Positions 1-7,239 of a stretch of DNA of 8,723 bases are shown here, piece after piece. The DNA is from an uncultured Oscillospiraceae bacterium (GTDB taxonomy: Bacteria; Bacillota; Clostridia; Oscillospirales; Oscillospiraceae): NCBI GenBank assembly GCA_934668605.1, contig CAKUNY010000082.1, positions 1 through 8,723 of the forward strand, written 5' to 3'. The notes under the pieces are model-generated. The model was not told the DNA's origin. It was given only the letters and a program-made list of their open reading frames with translations, and searched no databases. Every line of letters starts with the position of its first letter. The stretch's first letter is position 1. A program made the position numbers and the translations under genes.

Positions 1-678
1 CGGCTATCAAGCGTGCTCGGCGCAGACCCTGTCATCACCACGGCAACGGATGTGAACGGAAAATTTGCCGTTGACGAGTTTGCTGCGCGAGCCGGCTGTG
101 CGATTTCCGATATGCAGCTTGCAAAGGCCTTTGCCGCTGGAATCTTAGAGCGCGACCTGCCGTTATGCAGCGCGTTTCCGATCGTTTCGCCCCTTCCCGG
201 CGGCGTATATGAGGCTGATTCTGGACACCTTGGGGTCTACATCGGCTGCGACGTGCGAGAGCCTTTTGAAAAAACGCTGCGCCTGATTCCAAAGAAGCTC
301 CGCGTCGGCCTCGGCTGCCGCAGAGGCATTTCCAAGGAGGCTGTGGAGATGGCCATCCGGCACGTTTTTGCGGAGAACCGGCTGGACCTTCGCGCCATCT
401 CGGGCGTTTTTTCGATTGATCTCAAAAAGGACGAGCCGGGGCTTTTGCAGGCCTGCCGGGAAAACGGCTGGGCGGCTTCGTTTTATACCGCGGAGGCCTT
501 GCAGGCCGTGCCGGGGGAATTTACAAAATCAAGCTTCGTCTCGTCCGTCACGGGTGTGGATAACGTCTGCGAGCGGGCGGCGATGCTGGGCGCGGCGCAT
601 CTGCTCGTTTCAAAAACGGTGTGTGACGGCGTTACCGTCGCCGTCGCGCTGGAGCATTGGGAGGTACAGTTTGGGTAA
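1..678 (+). CDS. cbiG: Cobalt-precorrin-5A hydrolase CbiG, 5'-truncated by window edge
   Basis: CbiG opens the delta-lactone ring of cobalt-precorrin-5A and releases the two-carbon fragment as acetaldehyde, a cytosolic step of anaerobic cobalamin synthesis. The reading frame is open from base 1, so the start codon lies upstream. About 225 codons are visible, against roughly 350 for the family. The motif VITTATDVNGKFAVDEFA (bases 31-84) is characteristic of the end of the CbiG N-terminal domain. A central region follows, then the CobE/CbiG C-terminal domain with GLGCRRG (bases 307-327), IDLKKDEPGLL (around 415-447) and SSVTGVDNVCE (around 541-573). The stop is TAA at 676-678, and the gene overlaps the downstream cbiH start by 8 bp, so it is co-transcribed and probably translationally coupled. 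No frameshift or missing motif is seen in the visible part. The identification is firm from motifs plus context. An internal GTG at 13 is not the real start, because homology continues upstream of it. Confidence 0.93.
   Translation, partial: RLSSVLGADPVITTATDVNGKFAVDEFAARAGCAISDMQLAKAFAAGILERDLPLCSAFPIVSPLPGGVYEADSGHLGVYIGCDVREPFEKTLRLIPKKLRVGLGCRRGISKEAVEMAIRHVFAENRLDLRAISGVFSIDLKKDEPGLLQACRENGWAASFYTAEALQAVPGEFTKSSFVSSVTGVDNVCERAAMLGAAHLLVSKTVCDGVTVAVALEHWEVQFG
659..665 (+). promoter_or_regulatory. Ribosome binding site fixing the TTG start of cbiH
   Basis: GGGAGGT lies 5 nt before the TTG at 671, inside the last codons of cbiG. No other start codon near the first conserved CbiH residues (GKVFVVGIGPG) has a comparable Shine-Dalgarno match, so this site decides the start. 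Confidence 0.75.
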
Positions 679-1402
679 GGTTTTTGTTGTGGGCATCGGC
701 CCCGGTAATTTTGAGAATATGACCATCCGCGCAGATAAGGCGCTTTCTTCCTGCGACGCGATCGTTGGATATCCTGTCTACGTCGATCTGGTCAAAGACC
801 GCTATCCCGGAAAGGCGCTTTTTGAAACGCCCATGACGCAGGAGGCCAAGCGCTGCCAGATGGCGCTGGACTTGGCGCGGGAAGGAAAAAGGGTCTGCGT
901 CGTCTGCTCCGGAGACAGCGGCATTTACGGCATGGCGGCGCTCGTCTATGAGCTGCGCGGGGAATGTGCAAAGCCGGAAATCGAGGTGGTTCCCGGCCTC
1001 ACGGCCGCATGCAGCGGCGGCGCGGTGCTGGGCGCGCCCTTGACGCATGATTTTGCCGTCATCAGCCTTTCCGACCGCCTGACGCCGTGGGAAACGATCG
1101 AAAAGCGATTGCTGGCCGCGGCAAGCGCCGATTTTTCGATCGCAATTTACAATCCCGTGAGCCACGGACGGCCGGAGCACCTGAAAAAAGCATGCGAAAT
1201 TCTTCTTCGCGTGCTGCCCGAGACGCGCCTTTGCGGCATTGTCCGCAATATTGGCCGCTCCGGCGAGAGCCGCCGGATCCTGACGCTGGGTCAGCTCAAG
1301 GACGCGCAGGCCGACATGTTCTGCACGATCTTCATCGCAAACAGCGCGGCAAAGGAGCTCTCCGGCAATCTGATTACGCCCAGAGGGTACCGAAATGTAT
1401 AA
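671..1402 (+). CDS. cbiH: Cobalt-precorrin-3B C17-methyltransferase (CbiH/CobJ)
   Basis: This SAM-dependent tetrapyrrole methyltransferase methylates C17 of cobalt-precorrin-3 and drives ring contraction to cobalt-precorrin-4. The chosen start is TTG at 671. The protein is then 243 aa, the normal size for short CbiH proteins, and it begins with the conserved strand GKVFVVGIGPGNFENMT, whose GIGPG forms the SAM site. The open frame continues about 300 bases further upstream, but that part only shadows cbiG and has no family similarity. Further family motifs are AIVGYPVYVDLV, VVCSGDSGIYGMAALVYEL, VVPGLTAACSGGAVLGAPL and IAIYNPVSHGRPEHL. There is no C-terminal extension such as the Fe-S domain of long CbiH proteins. 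The stop TAA at 1400-1402 overlaps the next gene by 8 bp. Function is secure from motifs and operon position. Whether the natural substrate carries cobalt is inferred from the anaerobic-type neighbours. Confidence 0.93.
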   Translation: MGKVFVVGIGPGNFENMTIRADKALSSCDAIVGYPVYVDLVKDRYPGKALFETPMTQEAKRCQMALDLAREGKRVCVVCSGDSGIYGMAALVYELRGECAKPEIEVVPGLTAACSGGAVLGAPLTHDFAVISLSDRLTPWETIEKRLLAAASADFSIAIYNPVSHGRPEHLKKACEILLRVLPETRLCGIVRNIGRSGESRRILTLGQLKDAQADMFCTIFIANSAAKELSGNLITPRGYRNV

Positions 1403-3377
1403 TATCTGTGTCTTTGGCGGCACAACCGAAGGCCGCGAGCTCATTGAATTTTTAAATACCCAGCCCTGCGCCGTCACGGCCTGCGTAGCAACGGAATACG
1501 GCCAGACGCTTCTTCCGGAGGCGGAGCATCTGAGCGTTTGCGCCAAGCGTCTGCCGGTAGATGAAATTGTGTCGCTTCTTTCGCGCGAGCGCTTTGATCT
1601 CGTCGTTGACGCGACACATCCATACGCGCAGTCCATCACGAAAAGTATCGAGCGCGCCTGCCGGGAAACGGGCACGCTCCGCTGGCGGCTTCTGCGCGGC
1701 GCGTCCGGCATTTCCTCTGACGCCGTCTGTGTGGAAACCGTCTCGGACGCGGCAGCTTACCTTTCCAAAACCGAGGGCAATATTCTGCTCACGACCGGCA
1801 GCAAGGAGCTGACAGCGTTTTCGCAGATTCCCGGCTTTTCAGAGCGCGTCTGGGCGCGCGTGCTTCCGATGCAGGCGTCGCTTGACGCGTGCGCGCAAGC
1901 AGGGCTCCCGGCTTCGCACATTTTCGCGATGCAGGGGCCGTTTTCGGAGGCCATGAACGCCGCGATGCTGGAAAGCATCGGAGCCCGCTGGCTTGTCAGC
2001 AAGGACGGCGGCGCGCCCGGCGGCTTCGAGGAAAAGACCTCCGCCGCAAAACAGGCGGGCGCGCGTCTGGTCGTGATCGGAAGGCCGCCGGAGGAAGACG
2101 GGCTGCTTCTATCCGAAACGGTCGCCGCCCTCTGCGAGCGCTTTGGCTTTACGCCAAAGCCCGAGGTCTTCATCGCCGGCATCGGCCCCGGGAGCGAGGC
2201 ACTTCAGACGGCGGAGGTTCGCGCGGCCATCGAGCGGGCGGACTGTCTCATTGGCGCGAAGCGGATGTTAGAAGCTGTAGCAAAACCGCAGCAGCTGACG
2301 ATCGACGCGATTGCGCCGGAGACGATCGCCTCCCATATCGCGCAGCACCCGGAGTGCAAAACCTTCTGTGTCGTCATGTCGGGAGACACCGGCTTTTACA
2401 GCGGCACAAAAAAGCTTCTTCCGCTGCTCAATCGCTGCCGCGTGAAGGTGCTGCCGGGTCTTAGCTCGATGAGCTATCTCTGCGCCCGGCTGGGGGTCAG
2501 CTATGAGGACGCGGTTCCGGTCAGCCTGCATGGAAGAGACTGCGACATTGCGCGCGAGGTGCGCCGCCACAAGAAGGTCTTTGCCCTCGTCGGAGGAGAC
2601 GGCGGCATGCAGGCGCTCTGCAAGCAGCTGACAAAGGCGAAGCTTGGCCATGTGCGCGTCAGCACCGGCGAGCGGCTGAGCTACCCGGACGAAAAAATCA
2701 CCCGCGGCACGGCGCAGGAGCTTCGATTCTGCACGTTTGACAAGCTCAGCGCCGCGCTGATTGAAAACGATGCGCCCGGCGAGATCATCACCCCCGGCCT
2801 TCCGGACGAGGCGTTTTTGCGAGAGCTCACGCCTGGTAAGGTCGTTCCCATGACAAAAAGCGAGGTGCGGAGCGTGTGTCTGTCTAAATTGCAGCTCACT
2901 GAGAGCGCCGTCTGCTGGGACGTCGGCGCGGGGACGGGGTCTGTTTCCATCGAAATGGCGCGGCTCTGCACGGACGGCTTTGTCTATGCCGTCGAGAAAA
3001 ACGAACAGGCATTGGCGCTTCTGGAAAAGAACAAGGAAGCGTTTTCCGCCTCCAACATGCAGATTATCGCAGGCTGCGCGCCGGAGACCTGCCGGGAGCT
3101 TCCCGCGCCGACACATGCGTTTCTGGGCGGCACATCCGGAAGCGTCCGGGAAATTCTCTCGCTGCTGCTGGAAAAAAATCCGCGCGTACGCATTGTCGCG
3201 GCGGCGGTGACGCTGGAGTCCGTCTCCGCGCTGACGGCGTGCATGAAGGACTTTGAGACGGCGGAGTGTGTTTTAGTGCAAATCTCGAAGGCCGCGCCGC
3301 TCGGGCGGTACCATCTGATGCAGGCGCAGAACCCAGTCTATCTTTTCACCCTGCAAAACGGAGGCGCGGACGCATGA
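1395..3377 (+). CDS. Trifunctional CobK/CbiJ-CbiE-CbiT fusion: (cobalt-)precorrin-6A reductase, C5- and C15-methyltransferase
   Basis: This 660-aa single frame has three domains. Residues 1 to about 250 are a precorrin-6A reductase: GGTTEGRE at 8-15 (nucleotide-binding N-terminus), DATHPYA at 72-78, AMQGPFS at 178-184, and KDGGAPGGFEEK near 203-214. Residues about 256-455 are CbiE, a tetrapyrrole methyltransferase: GIGPG at 262-266, MSGDTGFYSG at 328-337 and PGLSSMSYL at 354-362. Residues about 468-655 are CbiT, a class I methyltransferase and decarboxylase: PMTKSEVR at 485-492, DVGAGTGSVSIEMA at 509-522 (SAM site), VEKN at 533-536 and GGTSGSVREI at 578-587. The three activities are consecutive in the pathway: reduction of 6A to 6B, C15 methylation with C12 side-chain decarboxylation to 7, then C5 methylation to 8. 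The start ATG at 1395 has AGAGGG 7 nt upstream and overlaps cbiH. The stop overlaps the cbiB start as ATGA. CbiE-CbiT fusions (CobL type) are well known. The added reductase domain is less usual. All key motifs look intact. Confidence 0.92.
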   Translation: MYNICVFGGTTEGRELIEFLNTQPCAVTACVATEYGQTLLPEAEHLSVCAKRLPVDEIVSLLSRERFDLVVDATHPYAQSITKSIERACRETGTLRWRLLRGASGISSDAVCVETVSDAAAYLSKTEGNILLTTGSKELTAFSQIPGFSERVWARVLPMQASLDACAQAGLPASHIFAMQGPFSEAMNAAMLESIGARWLVSKDGGAPGGFEEKTSAAKQAGARLVVIGRPPEEDGLLLSETVAALCERFGFTPKPEVFIAGIGPGSEALQTAEVRAAIERADCLIGAKRMLEAVAKPQQLTIDAIAPETIASHIAQHPECKTFCVVMSGDTGFYSGTKKLLPLLNRCRVKVLPGLSSMSYLCARLGVSYEDAVPVSLHGRDCDIAREVRRHKKVFALVGGDGGMQALCKQLTKAKLGHVRVSTGERLSYPDEKITRGTAQELRFCTFDKLSAALIENDAPGEIITPGLPDEAFLRELTPGKVVPMTKSEVRSVCLSKLQLTESAVCWDVGAGTGSVSIEMARLCTDGFVYAVEKNEQALALLEKNKEAFSASNMQIIAGCAPETCRELPAPTHAFLGGTSGSVREILSLLLEKNPRVRIVAAAVTLESVSALTACMKDFETAECVLVQISKAAPLGRYHLMQAQNPVYLFTLQNGGADA

Positions 3378-4336
3378 AATGGTCTTTTTACGCGCTTCTC
3401 ATCGGCTTTTGTATCGACCTTCTCTTAGGCGACCCGCACGGATTTCCCCATCCGGTCGTCCTGATCGGGAAGCTCATCGACGCGCTCGAGCGCCTGTTCC
3501 GCGCGCTTCTTCCCAAAACGAAGCGGGGCGAGATCACGGCGGGCGCACTTATCTGGGTTTGCACGGTAGCTGTTTCAACTGCGGTTCCTGCGCTGCTGCT
3601 TGCCCTCGCGCAGAAACTCTCCCCCTGGCTGCGGCTGGCGCTCGAGAGCGTCATGTGCTGGCAAATACTCGCCACGAAGTCTCTTCGCGACGAGAGCATG
3701 AAGGTCTATGCCGCACTGCAAACCGGCTCGCTTTCCGACGCGCAGAAGGCCGTTTCCATGATCGTCGGGCGCGACACAGAGCGTCTCGATGAAAAGGGCG
3801 TTGCCAGAGCCGCCGTGGAAACCGTCGCGGAAAACACGTCCGACGGCGTGATCGCGCCGCTTTTCTTTCTCACCATCGGCGGCGCGCCGCTCGGCTTTTT
3901 CTATAAGGCCATCAACACGATGGACTCCATGCTCGGCTACACAGAGCCGCCCTACAAAAACATCGGTCTGGTACCGGCAAAAATGGACGATGTTCTGAAT
4001 TTCCTGCCCGCGCGCTTGTCTGCGCTGTTTCTTCTGGCGGCGGGCTTTTTCCTGCGGCTGGACGTGAAAAACGGCTGGCGGATTTTTAAACGCGACCGCT
4101 ACAAGCACGCAAGCCCCAACTCCGCGCAGACCGAGTCTGTGTGCGCGGGGCTGCTGGGGCTCCGGCTGGCGGGCGATGCGTGGTACCACGGGGTGCTGCA
4201 CAAAAAAGAATTTATCGGCGACGCGGCGCAGGAAATTGAACCCGAGGACATTCCGCGCGCGTGTAAGCTTCTGTACCTTGCCGCCATTCTGGCGCTGCTT
4301 AGCTGCGGCGCGATCAAGGCGGGCTTTCTTTTCTGA
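3374..4336 (+). CDS. cbiB: Adenosylcobinamide-phosphate synthase CbiB
   Basis: CbiB is an integral membrane enzyme that joins aminopropanol phosphate (the product of the next gene, CobD) to the corrin side chain of adenosylcobyric acid, giving adenosylcobinamide phosphate. The start ATG at 3374 overlaps the upstream TGA (ATGA), and GGAGG at 3360-3364 lies 9 nt before it. This gives 320 aa, matching the family length of about 320. The longer open frame upstream only shadows the fusion gene. Family motifs are LLLGDPHGFPHPVVLIGK near the N-terminus, VETVAENTSDGVIAPLFF in the middle, KAINTMDSMLGY and KMDDVLNFLPARL, then HASPNSAQTESVCAGLLG with RLAGDAWYHG. Hydrophobic stretches occur at the N-terminus, around residues 55-95, around 145-180 and at the C-terminus, consistent with several membrane segments. 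It ends 9 nt before the next gene. Confidence 0.95.
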   Translation: MKWSFYALLIGFCIDLLLGDPHGFPHPVVLIGKLIDALERLFRALLPKTKRGEITAGALIWVCTVAVSTAVPALLLALAQKLSPWLRLALESVMCWQILATKSLRDESMKVYAALQTGSLSDAQKAVSMIVGRDTERLDEKGVARAAVETVAENTSDGVIAPLFFLTIGGAPLGFFYKAINTMDSMLGYTEPPYKNIGLVPAKMDDVLNFLPARLSALFLLAAGFFLRLDVKNGWRIFKRDRYKHASPNSAQTESVCAGLLGLRLAGDAWYHGVLHKKEFIGDAAQEIEPEDIPRACKLLYLAAILALLSCGAIKAGFLF

Positions 4337-4345
4337 GGAGCGACT

Positions 4346-5401
4346 ATGCTATACGGAACCAAAAACCCACACGGCGGCGATGTGTACGGCGAAGACATCG
4401 TACTCGATTTTTCTTCGAACGTAAACCCGCTCGGAACGCCGCCCAATGTTCTGTCCGCCATCTCTCGCGCGGCCTTGCACGTGCGGCAGTACCCAGACCC
4501 CTATTGCCGCGCCTTGAGAAAGGCAATTGCCGCGCACGAACAGGTGCCGGAGGCGTTTCTTCTCTGCGGCGCGGGCGCGGCGGAGCTCATCTACGCCTAT
4601 TGTGACGCCCTGCGCCCCAAAAAGGCGATGGAGCTTGCGCCGACCTTTTCAGAGTACAGCGCGGCAGCCTCCCATTTTGGCGCAGGCATCGTGCGCGCTT
4701 CGCTGCAAGCGCCGGATTTCCTGCCGGACGAGAAAATCTTAGGCAAGCTGCAAAGCCAAGCGCCGGACGTTTTGTTCCTGTGTACGCCGAATAACCCCAC
4801 GGGGCAGACGATTGGCCGCCCGCTTCTTAGAAGTGTGCTGGATCTCAGCCTCGCGCAGGGCACGCGCGTGCTGTTAGATGAGTGCTTTCTCGACTTTACG
4901 GACGAAAAAAGCGCAAAAGATCTGCTGCGCCGGTATGAAAACCTTCTGATTTTAAAGGCGTTTACGAAGAGCTACGCGCTGGCAGGGCTTCGCGTGGGGT
5001 ACTGCCTGACGGGCGATGCGCGGTTGCTTGCCCAAATGGCCGCATGCACGCAGCCGTGGAACGTCTCGCTTCCGGCGCAGGAGGCGGCGGCCGCGGCGCT
5101 GCAAGACCCCGATTGGGTGAAGCGCGCAAGATCGCTCATTTCCGAGCAGCGGGAAGCTCTCACCGGGGCGCTTTCCGCGCTTGGGCTTACCGTCTGCCCG
5201 TCGAAGGCGAATTATCTGCTGTTTCGCGCGCCGGTCGGGCTGGACGAGGCTCTGCGGCGCGAAAAAATCGCCATCCGCAACTGCGAAAATTACGCAGGGC
5301 TTTGCCCCGGCTGGTACCGGATCGCCGTGCGGCTGGCGAAAGAAAATGAAGCGCTGGTGAACGCCATCCGGCGCGCTTTGGAGGATTTATCATGGCACTG
5401 A
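4346..5401 (+). CDS. cobD: L-threonine-O-3-phosphate decarboxylase (CobD, PLP-dependent)
   Basis: This cytosolic fold-type I PLP enzyme decarboxylates threonine phosphate to (R)-1-amino-2-propanol phosphate, the linker CbiB attaches. The start ATG at 4346 is preceded by GAGGAG at 4335-4340, 5 nt away, and the protein is 351 aa. Visible features are [20 protein letters not shown] at 9-28, typical of the CobD N-terminus; CTPNNPTG at 146-153; D178 in LLDECFLDF (pyridine nitrogen contact); the PLP-binding lysine K208 in [14 protein letters not shown]; and R329 in YRIAVR, expected to hold the substrate carboxylate. The fold is shared with histidinol-phosphate aminotransferase (HisC). The N-terminal HGG..DFS.NVNP pattern and the position between cbiB and cbiP favour CobD. 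It overlaps the downstream cbiP by 10 bp. The name cobD follows Salmonella usage. In Pseudomonas nomenclature the same function is CobC. Confidence 0.92.
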   Translation: MLYGTKNPHGGDVYGEDIVLDFSSNVNPLGTPPNVLSAISRAALHVRQYPDPYCRALRKAIAAHEQVPEAFLLCGAGAAELIYAYCDALRPKKAMELAPTFSEYSAAASHFGAGIVRASLQAPDFLPDEKILGKLQSQAPDVLFLCTPNNPTGQTIGRPLLRSVLDLSLAQGTRVLLDECFLDFTDEKSAKDLLRRYENLLILKAFTKSYALAGLRVGYCLTGDARLLAQMAACTQPWNVSLPAQEAAAAALQDPDWVKRARSLISEQREALTGALSALGLTVCPSKANYLLFRAPVGLDEALRREKIAIRNCENYAGLCPGWYRIAVRLAKENEALVNAIRRALEDLSWH

Positions 5402-6855
5402 ATATCATGCTGCAAGGAACCATGTCCAACGCAGGAAAGAGCCTTCTTGCCGCGGGGCTGTGCCGGATTTTCCGGCAGGACGGCTATCGCGTCGCGCCCT
5501 TTAAAAGCCAGAACATGGCGCTCAATTCCTTCATCACAAAAGACGGCGGGGAAATGGGAAGAGCCCAGGTCGTACAGGCGGAGGCCTGCGGCATTGCCCC
5601 CGATGTGCGCATGAACCCGATCCTTCTCAAGCCGACCACAGACGTCGGAAGTCAGGTCATTGTGGGCGGCAAGGTGCGCGGCAATATGCGGGCGATGGAG
5701 TATTACGCAAAAAAGCGGCAGTTTCTGCCGGACGTGATGCAAGCATACGAATCTCTCGCGGCGGAGAACGACGTGATCGTCATTGAGGGCGCGGGCAGCC
5801 CCGCCGAAATCAACCTCAAGCAGGACGATTTTGTGAACATGGGTCTAGCCAGGCTCATCGACGCGCCGGTGCTTCTCATCGGAGACATTGACCGCGGCGG
5901 CGTCTTTGCCCAGCTCTACGGCACCATCGCGCTTCTGGAGCCGGACGAACGCGCGCGCGTCAAGGGCACGATCATCAACAAATTCCGCGGCGACCGGACG
6001 ATTCTGGAGCCCGGTCTTCGTCAGCTCGAAGCGCTCTGCGGCGTGCCGGTGGCGGGCGTGGTGCCGTATGCACCGGTGGACATTGACGACGAGGACAGCC
6101 TATCGGCGCGCTTTACAAAAAACACCGCGCGAAAGCTTCTGGACATCGCCGTTATCCGCCTGCCGCGCATCTCGAATTTTACCGACTTTTCGCCCTTCGA
6201 GCGCTATGAGGGCGTCTCGCTTCGGTATATAGACAGAGTTTCCTCTCTCGGCGCGCCCGATCTGATATTGCTCCCCGGCACGAAGAGCACGATCGCGGAC
6301 TTGCAGTGGCTGCGCCAGAGCGGGCTCGAGGCCGCGATTTTAAAGGAGGCTGCGCGCGGAACGCTTGTTTTCGGCGTCTGCGGCGGGTATCAGATGCTTG
6401 GCCGCTCGATCTGCGACCCCGATGGCGTGGAGACCGCCGGTGAAACGGAAATTCGCGGCATGGGGCTTCTTCCGGTGGACACGGTCTTTCGCGGCGAGAA
6501 GGTTCAAAGGCAGACCCGGGGCGTTTTTTCCGGCGTCTGCGGCATGCTCGCAGGACTGAACGGCCTTTCCTACGAGGGGTATGAGATTCACATGGGACGA
6601 AGCGAAAAAAGCCTTCCGCCTCTCATCGGAAGCGGCAGCGTCTACGGCAGCTACGTCCACGGGATTTTTGACGCGCCCGGCATTGCAGACGCCATTTTAA
6701 CGGCCATCTGCCGCATGCGTAGCTTCGATCCTGCCGCGCTCGGCGCGTTCGACGTGCATGCATACAAAGAGCGGCAGTATGACCTTCTGGCAGACACCGT
6801 CCGCGCCGGGCTCGACATGGACTTTGTCTACCGCGTTCTGCGCCGGGAAATTTAA
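5392..6855 (+). CDS. cbiP: Cobyric acid synthase, glutamine-hydrolysing (CbiP/CobQ)
   Basis: CbiP uses glutamine and ATP to amidate four carboxylates (b, d, e, g) of adenosylcobyrinic acid a,c-diamide, giving cobyric acid. It is 487 aa, close to the usual 490-510. The start ATG at 5392 lies within the end of cobD, with GGAGG at 5380-5384, 7 nt upstream. The N-terminal dethiobiotin-synthetase-like ATPase domain has a P-loop-like GTMSNAGKS at 9-17, then [11 protein letters not shown] at 36-46, [12 protein letters not shown] at 131-142 and [11 protein letters not shown] at 164-174. The C-terminal class I glutamine amidotransferase-like domain has LLPGTKST at 293-300, the nucleophile C330 in [17 protein letters not shown] at 396-402 and the catalytic histidine H423 in YVHGIFD. 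All expected residues are present. It is the last gene of the run. A hairpin 38 nt past the stop probably terminates the transcript. Confidence 0.96.
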   Translation: MALNIMLQGTMSNAGKSLLAAGLCRIFRQDGYRVAPFKSQNMALNSFITKDGGEMGRAQVVQAEACGIAPDVRMNPILLKPTTDVGSQVIVGGKVRGNMRAMEYYAKKRQFLPDVMQAYESLAAENDVIVIEGAGSPAEINLKQDDFVNMGLARLIDAPVLLIGDIDRGGVFAQLYGTIALLEPDERARVKGTIINKFRGDRTILEPGLRQLEALCGVPVAGVVPYAPVDIDDEDSLSARFTKNTARKLLDIAVIRLPRISNFTDFSPFERYEGVSLRYIDRVSSLGAPDLILLPGTKSTIADLQWLRQSGLEAAILKEAARGTLVFGVCGGYQMLGRSICDPDGVETAGETEIRGMGLLPVDTVFRGEKVQRQTRGVFSGVCGMLAGLNGLSYEGYEIHMGRSEKSLPPLIGSGSVYGSYVHGIFDAPGIADAILTAICRMRSFDPAALGAFDVHAYKERQYDLLADTVRAGLDMDFVYRVLRREI

Positions 6856-6893
6856 CCCGCTGTCCCGCGGCACGTCTTTCCTTTTGTAAGCAG

Positions 6894-6937
6894 AAACAGG
6901 ACCCGAAACCCGTCTTACGGGCTTCGAGTCCTGTTTT
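6894..6937 (+). terminator. Long imperfect hairpin, probable terminator of the cobalamin operon
   Basis: Two 20-nt arms, 6894-6913 and 6917-6936, pair around a CTT loop with only two mismatches. The outer part is AAACAGGAC against GTCCTGTTT, and the inner part is CCCGT against ACGGG. The hairpin starts 38 nt past the cbiP stop and is followed by TTTT including the end of the stem, a short U-tract. Because the outer stem is A-rich on the left, it could also act weakly on the - strand. A dispersed repeat with this structure is an alternative reading. No T-stem pairing supports a tRNA. Confidence 0.72.
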
Positions 6938-7090
6938 CGCATATTTCGCAGTTCTTCTTTGTGCCGAAAATGCAGCGCTTCGCAGCGTCCGACGTCCCGG
7001 AGGCTTTCGCCGTGTCTTTATATGGCCAAATTTGCCCAACGTATCCGGCTTAATATCCATTGACATATAAAGAGGGAACGTCTTCTGTCT
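6938..7090. other. Intergenic stretch with no recognisable gene
   Basis: Between the operon hairpin and the transposase remnant I see no coding frame with family similarity on either strand. No tRNA or small-RNA-like structure stands out. The only regularity is a 10-bp inverted repeat, listed separately. A TTGACA hexamer at 7060-7065 has no matching -10 box at 16-18 nt, so no promoter is called. Confidence 0.6.
7015..7073. repeat. 10-bp perfect inverted repeat with 39-nt spacer
   Basis: TCTTTATATG at 7015-7024 is the exact reverse complement of CATATAAAGA at 7064-7073. The match does not extend outwards beyond one wobble pair. The AT-rich arms stand out from the GC-rich surroundings. They could be ends of a small decayed mobile element, a protein binding site, or chance. 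No function can be assigned from sequence alone. Confidence 0.45.
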
Positions 7091-7091
7091 G

Positions 7092-7239
7092 AATCCGTCA
7101 GGCAAATGCCTGTGTAGCCGTTCGTCTTCGGCTCGATGAAACGGGAAGAACTTTACCGAACGAAATACCGCTCAGAGCAAGAACTCAGAGCGGCGGTCAC
7201 AGAATATATCAGATTTTATAATGAGAGCCGTCTGCACGC
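7092..7239 (+). pseudogene. IS3-family transposase (OrfB/DDE) C-terminal remnant, frameshifted
   Basis: The frame from 7133 reads SMKREELYRTKYRSEQELRA, followed by TEYIRFYNESRLHA. This is the pattern seen near the C-terminus of IS3-family DDE transposases (..ESFF.S.KREELYR..., then YI.FYN..RPH), including the catalytic-region glutamate neighbourhood. Just upstream, AATCCG (7092, frame 3) and AATGCCTGTGTA (7105, frame 1, reading NACV) look like the family's NPYDNA-VESFF stretch. They sit in two other frames, implying at least two small indels within about 40 bases. A TAG at 7115-7117 blocks the frame upstream. The frame stays open past 7240, but there it runs through a terminator hairpin and then antisense to the symporter, and family similarity ends. 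No catalytic DDE core, inverted ends or partner OrfA is present, so it is a dead scrap of an insertion sequence. The exact element is not identified. Confidence 0.68.

Noticed and set aside
368..670. N-terminal extension of the cbiH frame
   Set aside because: It translates cbiG out of frame into arginine-rich sequence without similarity. The conserved CbiH N-terminus begins at the TTG at 671.
632..1711. Long - strand open frame (359 codons) opposite cbiH and the reductase domain
   Set aside because: It is antisense to clearly coding DNA, its composition is arginine/serine-rich and low-complexity, and no family motif is visible. It is a by-product of GC-rich codon bias.
2268..3116. Long - strand open frame (282 codons) opposite CbiE/CbiT
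   Set aside because: It is a shadow of the fusion gene with no recognisable domain or plausible ribosome binding context.
3266..3373. N-terminal extension of the cbiB frame
   Set aside because: It overlaps the CbiT-coding end out of frame. ATG 3374 with GGAGG gives the normal family length.
6857..6870. Small hairpin CCGC...GCGG right after the cbiP stop
   Set aside because: It has only 4 bp of stem and no immediate T-run, so it is too weak next to the long hairpin at 6894-6937.
6917..6936. TTCGAGTCC resembling a tRNA T-loop
   Set aside because: The flanking 5-nt segments do not pair as a T-stem and there is no acceptor or anticodon arm. The sequence is explained by the terminator palindrome.
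7060..7065. Perfect TTGACA hexamer as a -35 box
   Set aside because: No TATAAT-like hexamer lies 16-18 nt downstream and no intact gene follows.
7099..7112. CAGGC-AAAT-GCCTG small inverted repeat
   Set aside because: The stem is only 5 bp and falls within the decayed transposase coding region, so chance is the simplest explanation.
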